Shown here: positions 8,449 to 18,149 of the stretch, piece after piece
How positions within the stretch are numbered: the first letter of the stretch is position 1
How the letters are laid out: the number at the start of each line of letters is the position of its first letter
Made by a program: the position numbers and the translations under genes
DNA from: Clostridia bacterium
Lineage (GTDB): Bacteria; Bacillota; Clostridia; Lachnospirales; Lachnospiraceae
Assembly: GCA_910576205.1 (NCBI GenBank)
Contig: CAJTHL010000002.1
Span: forward strand, 62,001-126,000
DNA length: 64,000 nt
Direction of reading: 5' to 3'
The notes under the pieces: generated by a model
Told to the model about the DNA's origin: nothing
Database searches by the model: none
Seen by the model: the letters and a program-made list of their open reading frames with translations, nothing else

Positions 8449-9933
8449 TTACAGCTGTAGGAATCTTTTTACCGCGTCCTTCATATCCGCCGCGTCCACC
8501 ACCGTGTCGTGGAGCACCGGGGCACTGCGGATCTCCTCCACCGCCTTGGGAACCGCCACGCCGGAAAGGGCAGAAAGCCGGTCTGCCAGCTCAAAATCCG
8601 TGCAGCCGCCGCAGTCCTCCCCCATGGCTTCCATCACGCTGCGGGTAAATTTAAAAGGACTTGCCGTGGAGGCGATGACCGCCTTCTTCCCATCCCCGGT
8701 TTCCTCTTTGAATTTGCCGTAGACAGCGGAGGCCACAGCCGTATGGGTATCTATTACATAACCAGTGGACTGGTACAGCTTTCGGATAGCGTCCGCTGCT
8801 TCTTTCTCCGTGGCATAATTTCCGTAGAAATCGGATAGCTTTTCCCTCATGGCCGGGGTTATCTCGTACGCGCCCTTTTCCGAGAGCTCCCTCATAAAGG
8901 AAGCGTCCAGGTATGCGTCCTCCCCGGCAATCCGGTAAATGAGCCGTTCCAGGTTGCTGGAAATCAGGATATCCATGGAGGGGGAGCTGGTGAGAAGGAA
9001 CTCCCGGTTCCTGTCATACCGGCCGCTTTGGAAAAAGTCGTAGAGCACTTTGTTGTCATTGGAGGCGCAGATCAGCCGTTCAATAGGAAGGCCCATCTGT
9101 TTGGCGTAATATGCCGCCAGAATGTTTCCGAAATTTCCCGTGGGAACCACCACATGCATGGCCTCTCCCCTGGAAATCTCTCCCTTTGCGTACAGCTTCC
9201 CATAGGCGTATACATAGTATACGATCTGGGGCACCAGACGGCCGATGTTGATGGAGTTGGCCGAGGAGAACTGAAAGCCTTTCTCTGCCATCTCCCGGGC
9301 CAGATCTTTGTCCCCGAAAATCTTTTTCACGCCGCTCTGGGCATCATCAAAATTTCCACGGATGCCAACCACGGAGACATTTTCCCCCTTCTGGGTCACC
9401 ATCTGCTTTTCCTGGATGGGGCTTACGCCGTCCTTGGGATAAAACACAAGAATCCTTGTTCCGGGCACATCCGCGAACCCTGCCAGGGCCGCTTTGCCCG
9501 TATCCCCGGAAGTAGCCGTGAGAATCACAATTTCATTTTTTACCTGGTTTTTCTTTGCCGCCGTTGTCATAAGGTGCGGCAAAATGGAGAGGGCCATATC
9601 TTTAAAGGCAATGGTGGAACCGTGAAACAGCTCCAGGTAATACGTGTCGTCCACCCTGGCCAGGGGGGCGATCTCCGGCGTGTCAAACTTGTCGTCATAG
9701 GCCCGGGAAATGCATGCTTTTAATTCCTCCCCGGTAAAATCCGTTAGGAAACGGCTCATGACCGCATAGGCTGTCTCCCGGTAATCCATGCCGGCAAGCT
9801 GGTCGATATCCAGATCAAGCTTTGGAATCGTTGTCGGCACAAACAGTCCGCCGTCTGCGGACAAGCCCTGCAAGATGGCCTGGGAGGCCGTCACCGTCTC
9901 GTCGTTTCTCGTACTCTTGTATAAAAGATCCAT
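8449..9933 (-). CDS. thrC: Threonine synthase
   Basis: A 494-aa pyridoxal-phosphate enzyme that converts O-phospho-L-homoserine to L-threonine and phosphate. The N-terminus (LLYKSTRNDETVTASQAILQGLSADGGLFVP) is diagnostic of the ThrC type found in enterics and Clostridia. The PLP lysine lies in FHGSTIAFKDMALSIL and the phosphate-binding loop is TATSGDTGKAAL. Length matches the family. The gene follows the nitrilase-family gene by 54 bp on the same strand, with no other threonine genes nearby. Confidence 0.95.
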   Translation of the reverse strand: MDLLYKSTRNDETVTASQAILQGLSADGGLFVPTTIPKLDLDIDQLAGMDYRETAYAVMSRFLTDFTGEELKACISRAYDDKFDTPEIAPLARVDDTYYLELFHGSTIAFKDMALSILPHLMTTAAKKNQVKNEIVILTATSGDTGKAALAGFADVPGTRILVFYPKDGVSPIQEKQMVTQKGENVSVVGIRGNFDDAQSGVKKIFGDKDLAREMAEKGFQFSSANSINIGRLVPQIVYYVYAYGKLYAKGEISRGEAMHVVVPTGNFGNILAAYYAKQMGLPIERLICASNDNKVLYDFFQSGRYDRNREFLLTSSPSMDILISSNLERLIYRIAGEDAYLDASFMRELSEKGAYEITPAMREKLSDFYGNYATEKEAADAIRKLYQSTGYVIDTHTAVASAVYGKFKEETGDGKKAVIASTASPFKFTRSVMEAMGEDCGGCTDFELADRLSALSGVAVPKAVEEIRSAPVLHDTVVDAADMKDAVKRFLQL

Positions 9934-9987
9934 ATTTTTTCATCCCTTTTTTGATTTTGTATGGGTCAGGAACATATCCCCGTTTCC

Positions 9988-10815
9988 CTAAGCCCTTTCC
10001 TGGCTTTTTGGGGGAACTGTCTGTACGCCCTCTTTGGATAATACCATATAAAGGTTGTCCCGTCTATCCTTTTTCACGGGAAAATCCCTCCGGTACTGCT
10101 CCACAAGGCTTCTGTCCAGATCCGCGCAGAGAAGCTGCTCTTCGCCTTTGGCCTGGACCAGGATATTTCCGTAGGGGTCCGCCACCAGGGAGCCTCCCCC
10201 ATAGCGGATACCGTCCCCCTCCCCCACGCGGTTGACGCCTGCCACAAAGCACTGGTTTTCCAGGGCTCTGGCCCGAAGCAGCAGCTCAAAATGCTCCTGC
10301 CTTGACAGGGGCCAGTTGGCGGGAACCAGGATAAGGGAAGCCTTCTCTGACAAAATCTGGAAAATCTCCGGGAATCTTAAGTCATAGCAGATCAGAGGCG
10401 CCACACAGAAGCCCTGGATTTCACAGGCCCCAAGCCGCTCTCCGCCCCGGTAGACCCCGGCCTCCCGGCCATAGGAAAAGGGGTGGATTTTGGCGTATTC
10501 GAAAAGAAGCTCTCCCTGGGGACTTACGAGGGCATAGCAGTTGTAAAAGGTATCCCCCTCTTTCTTTACATAGCCCACTCCCAGGTGCATCTGGGATTTT
10601 GCCGCCTGTTCCCGGAAAAAATCCAGGGTCCGGGAATTTTCCGTCTCCTCGCCGATCCCGGCGGCGTTCATGGAAAATCCCGTCATGCTCATCTCCGGAA
10701 AGAGCAGGAGGTCTACCCCGCATACCCTGGCCGCCTTAAGAAACTTAAGGCTTTTTCCAAAATTTTTCTCCTTGTTCTCCCAGGCCATATCCATCTGTGC
10801 AAGTCCGATTTTCAT
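9988..10815 (-). CDS. Carbon-nitrogen hydrolase (nitrilase superfamily amidase)
   Basis: A 275-aa protein with the complete Glu-Lys-Cys triad of the nitrilase fold: Glu in LLLFPEMSMTG, Lys in YAKIHPFSYG and Cys in PLICYDLRFPEIF. It resembles omega-amidase/YafV-type enzymes that hydrolyse alpha-ketoglutaramate or similar omega-amides, but substrate cannot be set from motifs alone. The start at 10815 is preferred because AAAGGA lies upstream; a longer in-frame opening to 10896 would overlap the MFS gene and lacks homology. It lies in a tight same-strand cluster with MFS and thrC. Confidence 0.87.
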   Translation of the reverse strand: MKIGLAQMDMAWENKEKNFGKSLKFLKAARVCGVDLLLFPEMSMTGFSMNAAGIGEETENSRTLDFFREQAAKSQMHLGVGYVKKEGDTFYNCYALVSPQGELLFEYAKIHPFSYGREAGVYRGGERLGACEIQGFCVAPLICYDLRFPEIFQILSEKASLILVPANWPLSRQEHFELLLRARALENQCFVAGVNRVGEGDGIRYGGGSLVADPYGNILVQAKGEEQLLCADLDRSLVEQYRRDFPVKKDRRDNLYMVLSKEGVQTVPPKSQERA

Positions 10816-10892
10816 AGCTCTATATTTTTCCTTTCTCAATCCTGTTTTTCCAGATATTATACCTCCCGCCCATAAGACGGACAAGGGATCTC

Positions 10893-12143
10893 TCACAGCC
10901 TGCTAAACACCCGTCTGGACCAGAGCCCGATTCCCAGGGAAACCGCCCCGGCAAAGAAAACCACCGCCGCCTCAAAGCCCGCCCATGCCTCAAACAGAAA
11001 TCCATACAGGGCATTCCCCAGGGGCTGGGCACACATGACCAGGGTCATAATAACGGCCACCACCTTTCCTATAAGGCCCTCTGGCGTCTCCGCCTGGACA
11101 AAGGCCATCATCTGTATGGAAAATACCGTTGAAAGCCCCATAATAAAAAAACAGCTTAGCGTAATCACAAAATACGCCAGAAATCCCCGGGAAACCAAAA
11201 GGGCCGCTCCCATGGGAAATACCCACAGGCTGCTGGCTATAATAAGACGCCCGGCCTTTCCCACAAAAAGCTTTCCGGCAAAGAGGCCTGCGCACACGCC
11301 CCCGGCAAGACCTCCCGCCGCCAGAATGCCCTCCGCAAAGCCGTACAGCCGGTTTGCCTGCTCCAGAGGGAAATCCAGCACCTCCGTCACAAGGTAGGGA
11401 AGCCCCACAAGCAGCATGGCCGCCAGAAAAAGATTCATTCCGCAGGTTACAAGAACCACCTCTCCCAAAGCAGGCTTTTCTTCCCGGATAAACCGCAGGC
11501 TTCCCAGAAAATCCGCCCGGGCCGTCTCCCACAGTCCGCCCTTTGCCTCCTGCCTGGAATATGGTATCCGGATAAAAAGCTCCATGACCGCAGACAGAAA
11601 AAAACAGGCAGCGCAGACCCATAAGACCGGCTTTAAGCCATAGACGCTGTAGAGAAGCCCCGCCAGAACCGGCCCTGCCAGGGATGAAATGTAGCTGATA
11701 ACATTGATGACGGAGTTTGCCGCCATAAGATTTTCCTGCTTTACCAGAACCGGTATACTGGCCTGCACAGCCGGCTGATACGCCCCCGTGATGCCGTATA
11801 AAAGCACAAGGGTTGCCACAAGGAGAAAAATAAGGTTTGCGCTGTCCATGAGAATGGCGAACACAAGAAGCAGCCCGGAGGTAAAGAAATCCAGGCTTAC
11901 CATCATATTGCGCTTGCTGACCCTGTCCGCAAGGATTCCTCCCACCGGAGACAGAAGGATGGCCGGCACAAAGGCGCAGGCTGTAACCAGGCCGTAGAGA
12001 GCTGAGGAACCGGTCTGGTTCAGAAAATACAAGAGAAGGGCAAAGCGGATCACGGCATTTCCAAAAAGAGAAATGATCTGCCCCGCCACCACCAGGGTGA
12101 AGTCTCTGGAAAACAATCGCTGTCTCATCTGTAAAGGTTCCAT
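10893..12143 (-). CDS. MFS transporter
   Basis: A 416-aa protein with about 12 hydrophobic segments. The first cytoplasmic loop has the MFS motif VGGILADRVSKRNMM, and N-terminal residues FSRDFTLVVAGQIISLFGNAVIRFALLLYFLNQTGS match the drug/macrolide-exporter-like branch (MFS_3). Predicted function is proton-driven export of a small molecule; no substrate can be given. It starts 21 bp after the penicillin-binding protein stop codon, so the two may share a transcript. Confidence 0.85.
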   Translation of the reverse strand: MEPLQMRQRLFSRDFTLVVAGQIISLFGNAVIRFALLLYFLNQTGSSALYGLVTACAFVPAILLSPVGGILADRVSKRNMMVSLDFFTSGLLLVFAILMDSANLIFLLVATLVLLYGITGAYQPAVQASIPVLVKQENLMAANSVINVISYISSLAGPVLAGLLYSVYGLKPVLWVCAACFFLSAVMELFIRIPYSRQEAKGGLWETARADFLGSLRFIREEKPALGEVVLVTCGMNLFLAAMLLVGLPYLVTEVLDFPLEQANRLYGFAEGILAAGGLAGGVCAGLFAGKLFVGKAGRLIIASSLWVFPMGAALLVSRGFLAYFVITLSCFFIMGLSTVFSIQMMAFVQAETPEGLIGKVVAVIMTLVMCAQPLGNALYGFLFEAWAGFEAAVVFFAGAVSLGIGLWSRRVFSRL

Positions 12144-12164
12144 ATATCCCCCTTTCCGGAAATC

Positions 12165-14405
12165 CTACTGGAGATATTGGCGGTATACCTCGTCAAGCTT
12201 CCCACGCTGAAGGTTTCTTAGCTTTTGCCCGTAAATTTTCTCTACAAGCTCCTGTGCCTGCTGGTACTGGGCCTTTGCTTCCTCCCCGGTATAAACCCCT
12301 TCCCGTATTTTCTCCAGAATGGCCTCCGCCTCATCGGCCAGGGCGTGGTCGTCCCGGTAGTTCTGAACGGTATAGCCTTTGGACAGAAGTTCGCTTCCGT
12401 CCCTTCCGGGCATATATTTTTCCCCCGCGTTTTCCGCTTCCTCCTGGGACTGGAAGGTTTCCTGCTGCGGATTTTCCGCCAGGGTTTCCATAACCCCTTT
12501 CCAGATGGCCACGGGATAGGTGCCGCCGTGCATATTGCTGACCTCCCGGGGGATGTCATACCCTACCCACACAGCCATGGCGTAATCCGGGATGATCCCC
12601 ACAAACCATCCGTCCATGCTGTTGTTGGTGGTTCCCGTCTTTCCGGCGGCCTCCACCTTCCCGGCCCAGCGCATGCCCCTGGCCGTGCCTTTTGTGATTA
12701 CGCCCTTTAAAATATCGATCATGGCGTCCGCCTTGTCCTCCTGGTACACCTGGTATTCCTCCCAGGGCTCGTAAATCTCCAGGCCGTTTTTATTTGTGAC
12801 GGAGGTAATGCAATCTGCCGGGCGGAATTTCCCGTAATTTACCATGCAGGAGTAGGCGCTGGCCATTTCCGTGGTGGACACCCCATAGGTGAATCCCCCC
12901 AGGGAGGCAGCCGGATAAAAGTCGTCGGGAACCACCCGGGCAAAGCGCATGTTTTGCAGATACCCAAGCCCCACAGCCGGGGTCATTTCATAAAACAGCT
13001 TCCAGGCAACGCCGTTTTTTGACTGCTCCACGGCGGAGCGGATGGTGAAGGATTTTCCGGTAAGCTTCCCCGTATTTTCCGGGTTCTCCTTGGCCTTCTC
13101 CACATTGATATCCGCCACCATGGAGGTGTCCGTATAGCCCTGCTCCAGGGCTGGCAGGTAGACAATCAGCGGCTTAATGGAGCTGCCCGGCTGACGGTAG
13201 CTCTGAAACGCCCGGTTCAGCGTATAGGTGTTATTCTGGGAGGTGCGTCCCCCCACAATGGCCTCCACCTTCCCGGTGTGGTTGTTGATAAGGGTGGCCG
13301 CTCCCTGGAGTGCGTACTGGCCGTCGTCCTGGAGCTCCTCGTCAAAGGCAAGAACCTCGTCCACATTTGCCTGTAAGAGCTCCTGGCGGGCGGAGTTTAA
13401 GGTGGTTTTCACCGTGTAGCCGCCGGTATACAGCTTCCGGCGCATTTCCTCGTAGACGTCCTCGTAATGCTCTTGATACGTCTTATATTCATCCATGGAG
13501 GCAAAGCTGTACTGAAAGGGAAACTCCTCCATTTTCATAAAATAGCGGATGGTGCAGTCGATGGCGTAGGTGGTCTGGTAATCGTAGAGGGTGGGACTTT
13601 CGTCTATCTGGAGGCAGATTTCCTCCACAATGGCATGGTGGTAGGCGGCATTGTCAATCATTCCCAGCTCATACATATCTTTTAAGATCTTGTTTCTCCT
13701 GGGAATGGCCGTCCTGGCGTCTTTCAGCGGGTCATAGTAGGAGGGGGAATTGGGAATGGCACACAGGTACGCAGCCTCGCTGAGGGTCAGTTCATCTGCG
13801 CTCTTGCTGAAATAAAAATTGGCCGCGGCTTCTATGCCGTAGCAGTTATTCCAGAAAAATATATTGTTTATGTAAAATTCAATAATTTCTTCCTTATTAT
13901 ATTTCTTCTCCATCTCAAGGGCATAGCAGATTTCCTTGATCTTTCTGTCCAGGGTCACTTCCTTGGTGATAAACACATTGCGGACAAGCTGCTGGGTGAT
14001 GGTGCTTCCGCCGTGCTTTTCCTTACCGCCGGATTTCACATACTGGATTCCCACCCGGGCAATGGCCTTTAAGTCAATGCCGGGATGCTCCCAGAAATTC
14101 CGGTCCTCAATGGCGATAAAGGCGTTTAGGACATTTTCGGGGATTTCCTCATAATACAGGTAGGTTTTGTTTCCGTTGTGGGACAATTCCGCCAGAAGGA
14201 CGTCCTCGTCATCGTAAATAAAGCTGGTGAGATCCTGCTTAAAGGTTTCAAAATCCGATTCGGCAATGGCTTCCTTTGCCTCTGCCTGGTAAGTCTCATA
14301 TAAAGGATAGATTTCCACTGCAAAAAAAACGCCGGCGCACAATAGGATGGCCAAAAGCGTAAAGAAAAAGATTCCTGTCAGGATCTTAAATGCTTTTTTT
14401 ATCAT
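12165..14405 (-). CDS. Class A penicillin-binding protein (glycosyltransferase + transpeptidase)
   Basis: A 746-aa bifunctional peptidoglycan synthase anchored by one N-terminal membrane segment (about residues 8-32). The GT51 domain carries the catalytic EDRNFWEHPGID and GGSTITQQLVRN motifs. The transpeptidase domain has the SxxK serine in PGSSIKPLIVY, the SxN motif in EQSKNGVAW and KTGTTN. It polymerises lipid II and cross-links stem peptides outside the membrane. The C-terminal ~90 residues are charged and probably extracellular. It is divergently transcribed from two WYL regulators. Confidence 0.95.
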   Translation of the reverse strand: MIKKAFKILTGIFFFTLLAILLCAGVFFAVEIYPLYETYQAEAKEAIAESDFETFKQDLTSFIYDDEDVLLAELSHNGNKTYLYYEEIPENVLNAFIAIEDRNFWEHPGIDLKAIARVGIQYVKSGGKEKHGGSTITQQLVRNVFITKEVTLDRKIKEICYALEMEKKYNKEEIIEFYINNIFFWNNCYGIEAAANFYFSKSADELTLSEAAYLCAIPNSPSYYDPLKDARTAIPRRNKILKDMYELGMIDNAAYHHAIVEEICLQIDESPTLYDYQTTYAIDCTIRYFMKMEEFPFQYSFASMDEYKTYQEHYEDVYEEMRRKLYTGGYTVKTTLNSARQELLQANVDEVLAFDEELQDDGQYALQGAATLINNHTGKVEAIVGGRTSQNNTYTLNRAFQSYRQPGSSIKPLIVYLPALEQGYTDTSMVADINVEKAKENPENTGKLTGKSFTIRSAVEQSKNGVAWKLFYEMTPAVGLGYLQNMRFARVVPDDFYPAASLGGFTYGVSTTEMASAYSCMVNYGKFRPADCITSVTNKNGLEIYEPWEEYQVYQEDKADAMIDILKGVITKGTARGMRWAGKVEAAGKTGTTNNSMDGWFVGIIPDYAMAVWVGYDIPREVSNMHGGTYPVAIWKGVMETLAENPQQETFQSQEEAENAGEKYMPGRDGSELLSKGYTVQNYRDDHALADEAEAILEKIREGVYTGEEAKAQYQQAQELVEKIYGQKLRNLQRGKLDEVYRQYLQ

Positions 14406-14450
14406 TTTCCGTTACACTTCTCTCTTTGTCAAATTTCCTGCTGCAAAGTC

Positions 14451-14479
14451 TTTTCATTCTTTTAGAAACATTATATACT
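14451..14479 (+). promoter_or_regulatory. Possible promoter for the WYL regulator pair
   Basis: TTTTCA (14451-14456), a 17-bp spacer and TATACT (14474-14479) lie in the divergent intergenic gap. The -35 is poor; the AT-rich -10 is reasonable. Confidence 0.3.
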
Positions 14480-14546
14480 ATATTCATAAAAATTTGTACA
14501 GTAATTTTTGCCCAGAGGGAGGAACAGACTGGGACAGGAGGCGTTT

Positions 14547-15797
14547 ATGGCCGAATTTCAGGAACTGATTAAAAATTTTGACCGGATCCGGGACTATATG
14601 CGTTCCTTTTTTCTCTATGGTTTCAAAGTCCGGAGTGATTTCCAGGGAAAGAGCGGCCGCACCTACGACAATGAACGGCGGCGTATTGAAAATTATTTAT
14701 CGGGATATATCCAGGCGGATTACACCTGCAAGGGAAAACAGGTTTCCATCCGGGTGGACTCCAAACGCCTTCAGAGCAACCCTCTGTACGCCGCCTGGAA
14801 GTCAAGGAGCTTTACGGACAATGATCTGCTGTTTCACTTTTTTCTGCTGGACATTCTCTCCGATAACTCTGCCTGGACAGTGTCCGGGCTCTGCGACCAG
14901 ATAGCCGCCCGCTACGGGGAGGTGACGGATGTGCAGACCTTACGGCTGAAATGCCGGGAATACGCGACGCTAGGGATCCTGTCCTGGGAAAAAGACGGAA
15001 AGTCTGTGGTCTACCGCCTGGCGTCTCCCCTGTTTGAGGAAAAGGATCCGCTTTACCCGGCCCTTATGCATGCGGTTAAATTCTGCTCCGAGGCTCTTCC
15101 CTTCGGCATTGTGGGGAGCACCCTTCTGGACCGGGAATTTTTGAAAAACGATCTGTTTTCCTTTAAACATTATTTTCTTGTACATACCCTGGAGGACCAG
15201 GAGCTTTTGCATATCTTAAAGGCCATGGAAGAGCATCGTTTCATTACCTTTTTAAACAGCAGCGTCCGCTCCGGGAATAAGACAGAGCTTTGGGGCCTCC
15301 CTTTAAAGATTTTTGTGAGCACCCAGACGGGACGCCGGTATCTCTGCCTTTATTTTCCCCCTAAGCGCCGCTTTAACTGCCTGCGCCTGGACTGTATTTC
15401 CAAGGTAAAGCCCCTGGAAATCTGTGGGGATTACCCTATGTTCCACCAGAAGCTGGACCAGAACCTTTCCCACTTGTGGGGCGTCTCCTTTGGGGGCGCA
15501 AGCCGCATGGAGATCCTCTGTATGAAGCTTCATATCAGAGAGGATACGGAAGGCTATATCTTAAACCGTCTCCACCGGGAGGGCCGGGGCGGCGAGGTAT
15601 TGCGGGTCTGCGCAGACGTATTCCTTTACACAGGCGTCTTTTTTGACACCAATGAAATGCTGGGCTGGGTCAAATCCTTCACCGGGCGGATCCTGGATCT
15701 GCAATGCTCCAATCCGGCGGCGCTTAAAAAGGTGACGGAAGATCTGGAACGGATGTACCGGATGTATGCCGGGTACGCAGAAGCAGAAGCGGAATAA
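14547..15797 (+). CDS. WYL domain-containing protein (first of a tandem pair)
   Basis: A 416-aa protein. After an N-terminal ~200 residues with winged-helix-like character (TVSGLCDQIAARYGEVTDVQTLRLKCREYATLGIL), a WYL-type domain lies around residues 220-320. It includes the segment GRRYLCLYFPPKRRFNCLRLDCISKVKPL, and a WCX-like C-terminal region follows. WYL domains are ligand-sensing modules of bacterial transcription regulators. The start at 14547 follows AGGAGG; an upstream ATG at 14508 lacks a site. A second related gene follows after 11 bp. The pair is divergent from the PBP gene. Confidence 0.7.
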   Translation: MAEFQELIKNFDRIRDYMRSFFLYGFKVRSDFQGKSGRTYDNERRRIENYLSGYIQADYTCKGKQVSIRVDSKRLQSNPLYAAWKSRSFTDNDLLFHFFLLDILSDNSAWTVSGLCDQIAARYGEVTDVQTLRLKCREYATLGILSWEKDGKSVVYRLASPLFEEKDPLYPALMHAVKFCSEALPFGIVGSTLLDREFLKNDLFSFKHYFLVHTLEDQELLHILKAMEEHRFITFLNSSVRSGNKTELWGLPLKIFVSTQTGRRYLCLYFPPKRRFNCLRLDCISKVKPLEICGDYPMFHQKLDQNLSHLWGVSFGGASRMEILCMKLHIREDTEGYILNRLHREGRGGEVLRVCADVFLYTGVFFDTNEMLGWVKSFTGRILDLQCSNPAALKKVTEDLERMYRMYAGYAEAEAE

Positions 15798-15808
15798 GAG
15801 GTTATCCT

Positions 15809-16888
15809 ATGGAAATATTTGAAGAAATCTACAGCGCTTATTTTCAGGCAGTACAAAAAATCCTTCTAGAGTCTTCAAAGGCTCCCCTAACTGTCCGGGA
15901 AATGGAGGAGCTTACCAGAGCCTGTGCCTTTGAGGACAGCGCGCTCTATATTCTGCCCAAGCTTCTGGACGGCGCCTGGTCCGCGCTCCTAAAGCCTGTG
16001 GAGGGCGGACGATATGCCTGTGCCCTGAACGCGGCCTGCCCGGATCTGACGGCAAATGTCCCTCCCTCTTCCGGCCAGGCTTCTGGAATCTCCAGGGAAA
16101 ACATGTTCCGGAATGCGCTGAAAACCCCCATGACAAATCTGCAGAAATCCTGGCTGAAGGCACTGCTTCCGGATGCCCGCTTCCGCCTTTTTTTTACGGA
16201 GGAAATGCTGGCCCGGCTGGAAAATATTCTGGAAGGCGTGGAGCCTTTGTTTTACCAGTCAGATTTCCACTATTTTGACACCTATCTGGACGGCGACCCC
16301 TATGAGGCTTTTTCTTACCGGGAGCATTTTCAGACGATTCTTAAGGCCCTTACCCTTCGAAGGCCTCTTTTTGCCGCCTATGAGAGCGCAAAGTCCGGCG
16401 GGACGTCAAAAAACATAGAGCTTTTGCCCTGCCGCCTCCAGTATTCCGCCAAGGATGATAAATTCCGTCTGCTGGCTGTGGGACTCCACAAGGGACGCGC
16501 CGGAAGCCCTTATATTTTAAATGTAAACCGCATTCTTGCCTGTCATCTCTCCAAAACCCCGGTTCCCGCCGGATTTGCCTGGGATTTTTCCGCTTACCAG
16601 AGGCAGGCCCGGGAACCTGTACGCATCCGCATCCGCCAGGAGCGAAACGCCCTGGAGCGCTGCATGCTCCATTTTGCCAGCTACGAAAAGCACACGGAAT
16701 ACGAGGCCGCCACGGACACGTATCTCTGTTCTATATACTATGACCCGGCCGACGAGACGGAGCTTCTCATCCAACTTCTCTCTTTTGGTCCGGTTATTGA
16801 AATCCTGGGGCCGGAAGGCTTCCGCGCCCAGGCACGGGAGCGGGTCATAAGACAGCATGAATTGTTTTATGGGGATATTCCAGGGTGA
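15809..16888 (+). CDS. WYL domain-containing protein (second of a tandem pair)
   Basis: A 359-aa protein related in layout to its upstream neighbour but without an obvious N-terminal DNA-binding motif. The WYL-like core falls near residues 190-245 (RPLFAAYESAK, then LLPCRLQYSAKDDKFRLLAVG). It is probably a ligand-binding or regulatory partner of the first protein and co-transcribed with it. Target genes are unknown; the divergent PBP gene is a candidate. Assignment rests on fold-like features and position, so it is less secure. Confidence 0.6.
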   Translation: MEIFEEIYSAYFQAVQKILLESSKAPLTVREMEELTRACAFEDSALYILPKLLDGAWSALLKPVEGGRYACALNAACPDLTANVPPSSGQASGISRENMFRNALKTPMTNLQKSWLKALLPDARFRLFFTEEMLARLENILEGVEPLFYQSDFHYFDTYLDGDPYEAFSYREHFQTILKALTLRRPLFAAYESAKSGGTSKNIELLPCRLQYSAKDDKFRLLAVGLHKGRAGSPYILNVNRILACHLSKTPVPAGFAWDFSAYQRQAREPVRIRIRQERNALERCMLHFASYEKHTEYEAATDTYLCSIYYDPADETELLIQLLSFGPVIEILGPEGFRAQARERVIRQHELFYGDIPG

Positions 16889-17104
16889 CTAAAAATGTGA
16901 GAACCCATGTTTTTTGCGCACTTTTGCGCTATTTTTAAGGGATGTTATTTCAGATTGACAGATTGCCAACCATAGTTGGTTGCCCCAAAGCGACATACGC
17001 GCTATAGTTTTCCCATCCGGTTAAGGGGGAGCGTTTACAGCCCAAAGCGGATAAGCGCGGTTCTCTTTAATATGGAAATATCCGTTTGACAGGAGGATTA
17101 TCAC

Positions 17105-17503
17105 TTGAAATTTAATGAAAAATTATTATCCCTGCGGAAGCAAAAAGGCTTATCCCAGGAAGAGCTTGGCATGGAGCTTGAGGTGTCCAGACAGACCATT
17201 TCGAAATGGGAGGCCGGACAGTCTTACCCGGATTTCCAGAGGCTGGTTATGCTCAGCGACTATTTCCATATGACCCTGGATGAGCTGGTGCGGGATATTG
17301 ACGTGCAGGATGTGCGGGAGAAAAAGCTTACCGATGAAAAGGTGGCTTCCATGTATGGGGATCTGGAAAAAGGAAAAGAATTTTTAAATCGATGCATGAA
17401 AATAATCGTGTATCTGGGGATTGGCATAATGGCGTTTATCCTGGTGACTTTTGTGCTTCATCTGCTCCTCCCGGATGCCACCTGGCTCTGGCGGACTTAT
17501 TGA
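17105..17503 (+). CDS. XRE-family regulator with C-terminal membrane segment
   Basis: A 132-aa protein. Residues 1-65 form a Cro/CI-type helix-turn-helix (SLRKQKGLSQEELGMELEVSRQTISKWEAGQSYPD). A linker follows, then one membrane helix near the C-terminus (IIVYLGIGIMAFILVTFVLHLLL). This is a common Firmicutes arrangement of membrane-tethered XRE regulators. It begins with TTG at 17105, supported by ACAGGAGG upstream. No partner gene lies alongside; the next gene is the spore protein. Confidence 0.85.
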   Translation: MKFNEKLLSLRKQKGLSQEELGMELEVSRQTISKWEAGQSYPDFQRLVMLSDYFHMTLDELVRDIDVQDVREKKLTDEKVASMYGDLEKGKEFLNRCMKIIVYLGIGIMAFILVTFVLHLLLPDATWLWRTY

Positions 17504-17564
17504 CTGGTGTGGAAAACAGATGCTCCATTTTGTCAAATTTTATCAAAACAGCTAGCAAATGCCA

Positions 17565-17593
17565 GTGTATTCAACGAAATTTCTCACATACTA
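17565..17593 (+). promoter_or_regulatory. Putative SigmaG-type promoter for the spore protein gene
   Basis: A -10 CATACTA (17587-17593), matching the forespore SigmaG consensus, is preceded 16 bp upstream by GTGTAT (17565-17570), a partial match to the -35. Spore protein genes are normally driven by SigmaG. Confidence 0.5.
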
Positions 17594-17666
17594 GCATTGT
17601 AACACAAAACAACAAACAGCAGATGGAAGCAAACAAAAGAAGTCTGCTAGTAAGGAGGAATTTCTT

Positions 17667-17873
17667 ATGTCCAGTAGATCATCGAATACTGCAGCAGTAC
17701 CCGAAGCCAAGGGTGCCCTTGACAAGTTCAAGTACGAGGTAGCCAGCGAGCTGGGAGTACCTTTGACCGACGGTTACAACGGAAACCTCACATCCAAACA
17801 GAACGGTTCCGTAGGCGGTTATATGGTTAAGAAAATGATTGAGGCTCAGGAAAGACAGATGTCCGGCAAATAA
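17667..17873 (+). CDS. Alpha/beta-type small acid-soluble spore protein
   Basis: A 68-aa protein with the two conserved SASP signatures: ALDKFKYEVASELGVPLTDGYNG around residues 17-39, which includes the germination-protease cleavage region KYEVASELG, and the C-terminal GSVGGYMVKKMIEAQERQM. These proteins coat and protect DNA in the dormant spore and are degraded on germination. An AAGGAGG site lies 8 bp before the ATG, a strong terminator follows, and the promoter looks forespore-specific. The gene is strong evidence that the organism forms endospores. Confidence 0.96.
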   Translation: MSSRSSNTAAVPEAKGALDKFKYEVASELGVPLTDGYNGNLTSKQNGSVGGYMVKKMIEAQERQMSGK

Positions 17874-17939
17874 AGCACCGGTCAGATTCCTGATACCGGA
17901 GAGATGAACGAAAAACAAAGCGTCCTCTCCGGACAAAGA

Positions 17940-17982
17940 GCTGCCATCCAGCATAAAAACAATACTGGATGGCGGCTTTTTT
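17940..17982 (+). terminator. Strong intrinsic terminator after the spore protein gene
   Basis: 12-bp arms GCTGCCATCCAG (17940-17951) and CTGGATGGCGGC (17965-17976), one mismatch, are followed by TTTTTT. Confidence 0.9.
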
Positions 17983-18149
17983 ATTTCCGCAGGCAATGGG
18001 CCAGGTTTTGACTGTATTATACAGTCTTGTTCTGCAATATCTGGTTTAATTTGGAATTTCTTCAAAATTCTGCACAAAAAACTACCATTTTCAAGAATTA
18101 TGTGATACAATTTCAACATAAGTATTCCAACAAATCAGGAGGCACTATT

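Noticed and set aside
17392..17742. 116-codon open frame between the XRE regulator and the spore protein gene
   Set aside because: It overlaps both genes out of frame and has no ribosome binding site.
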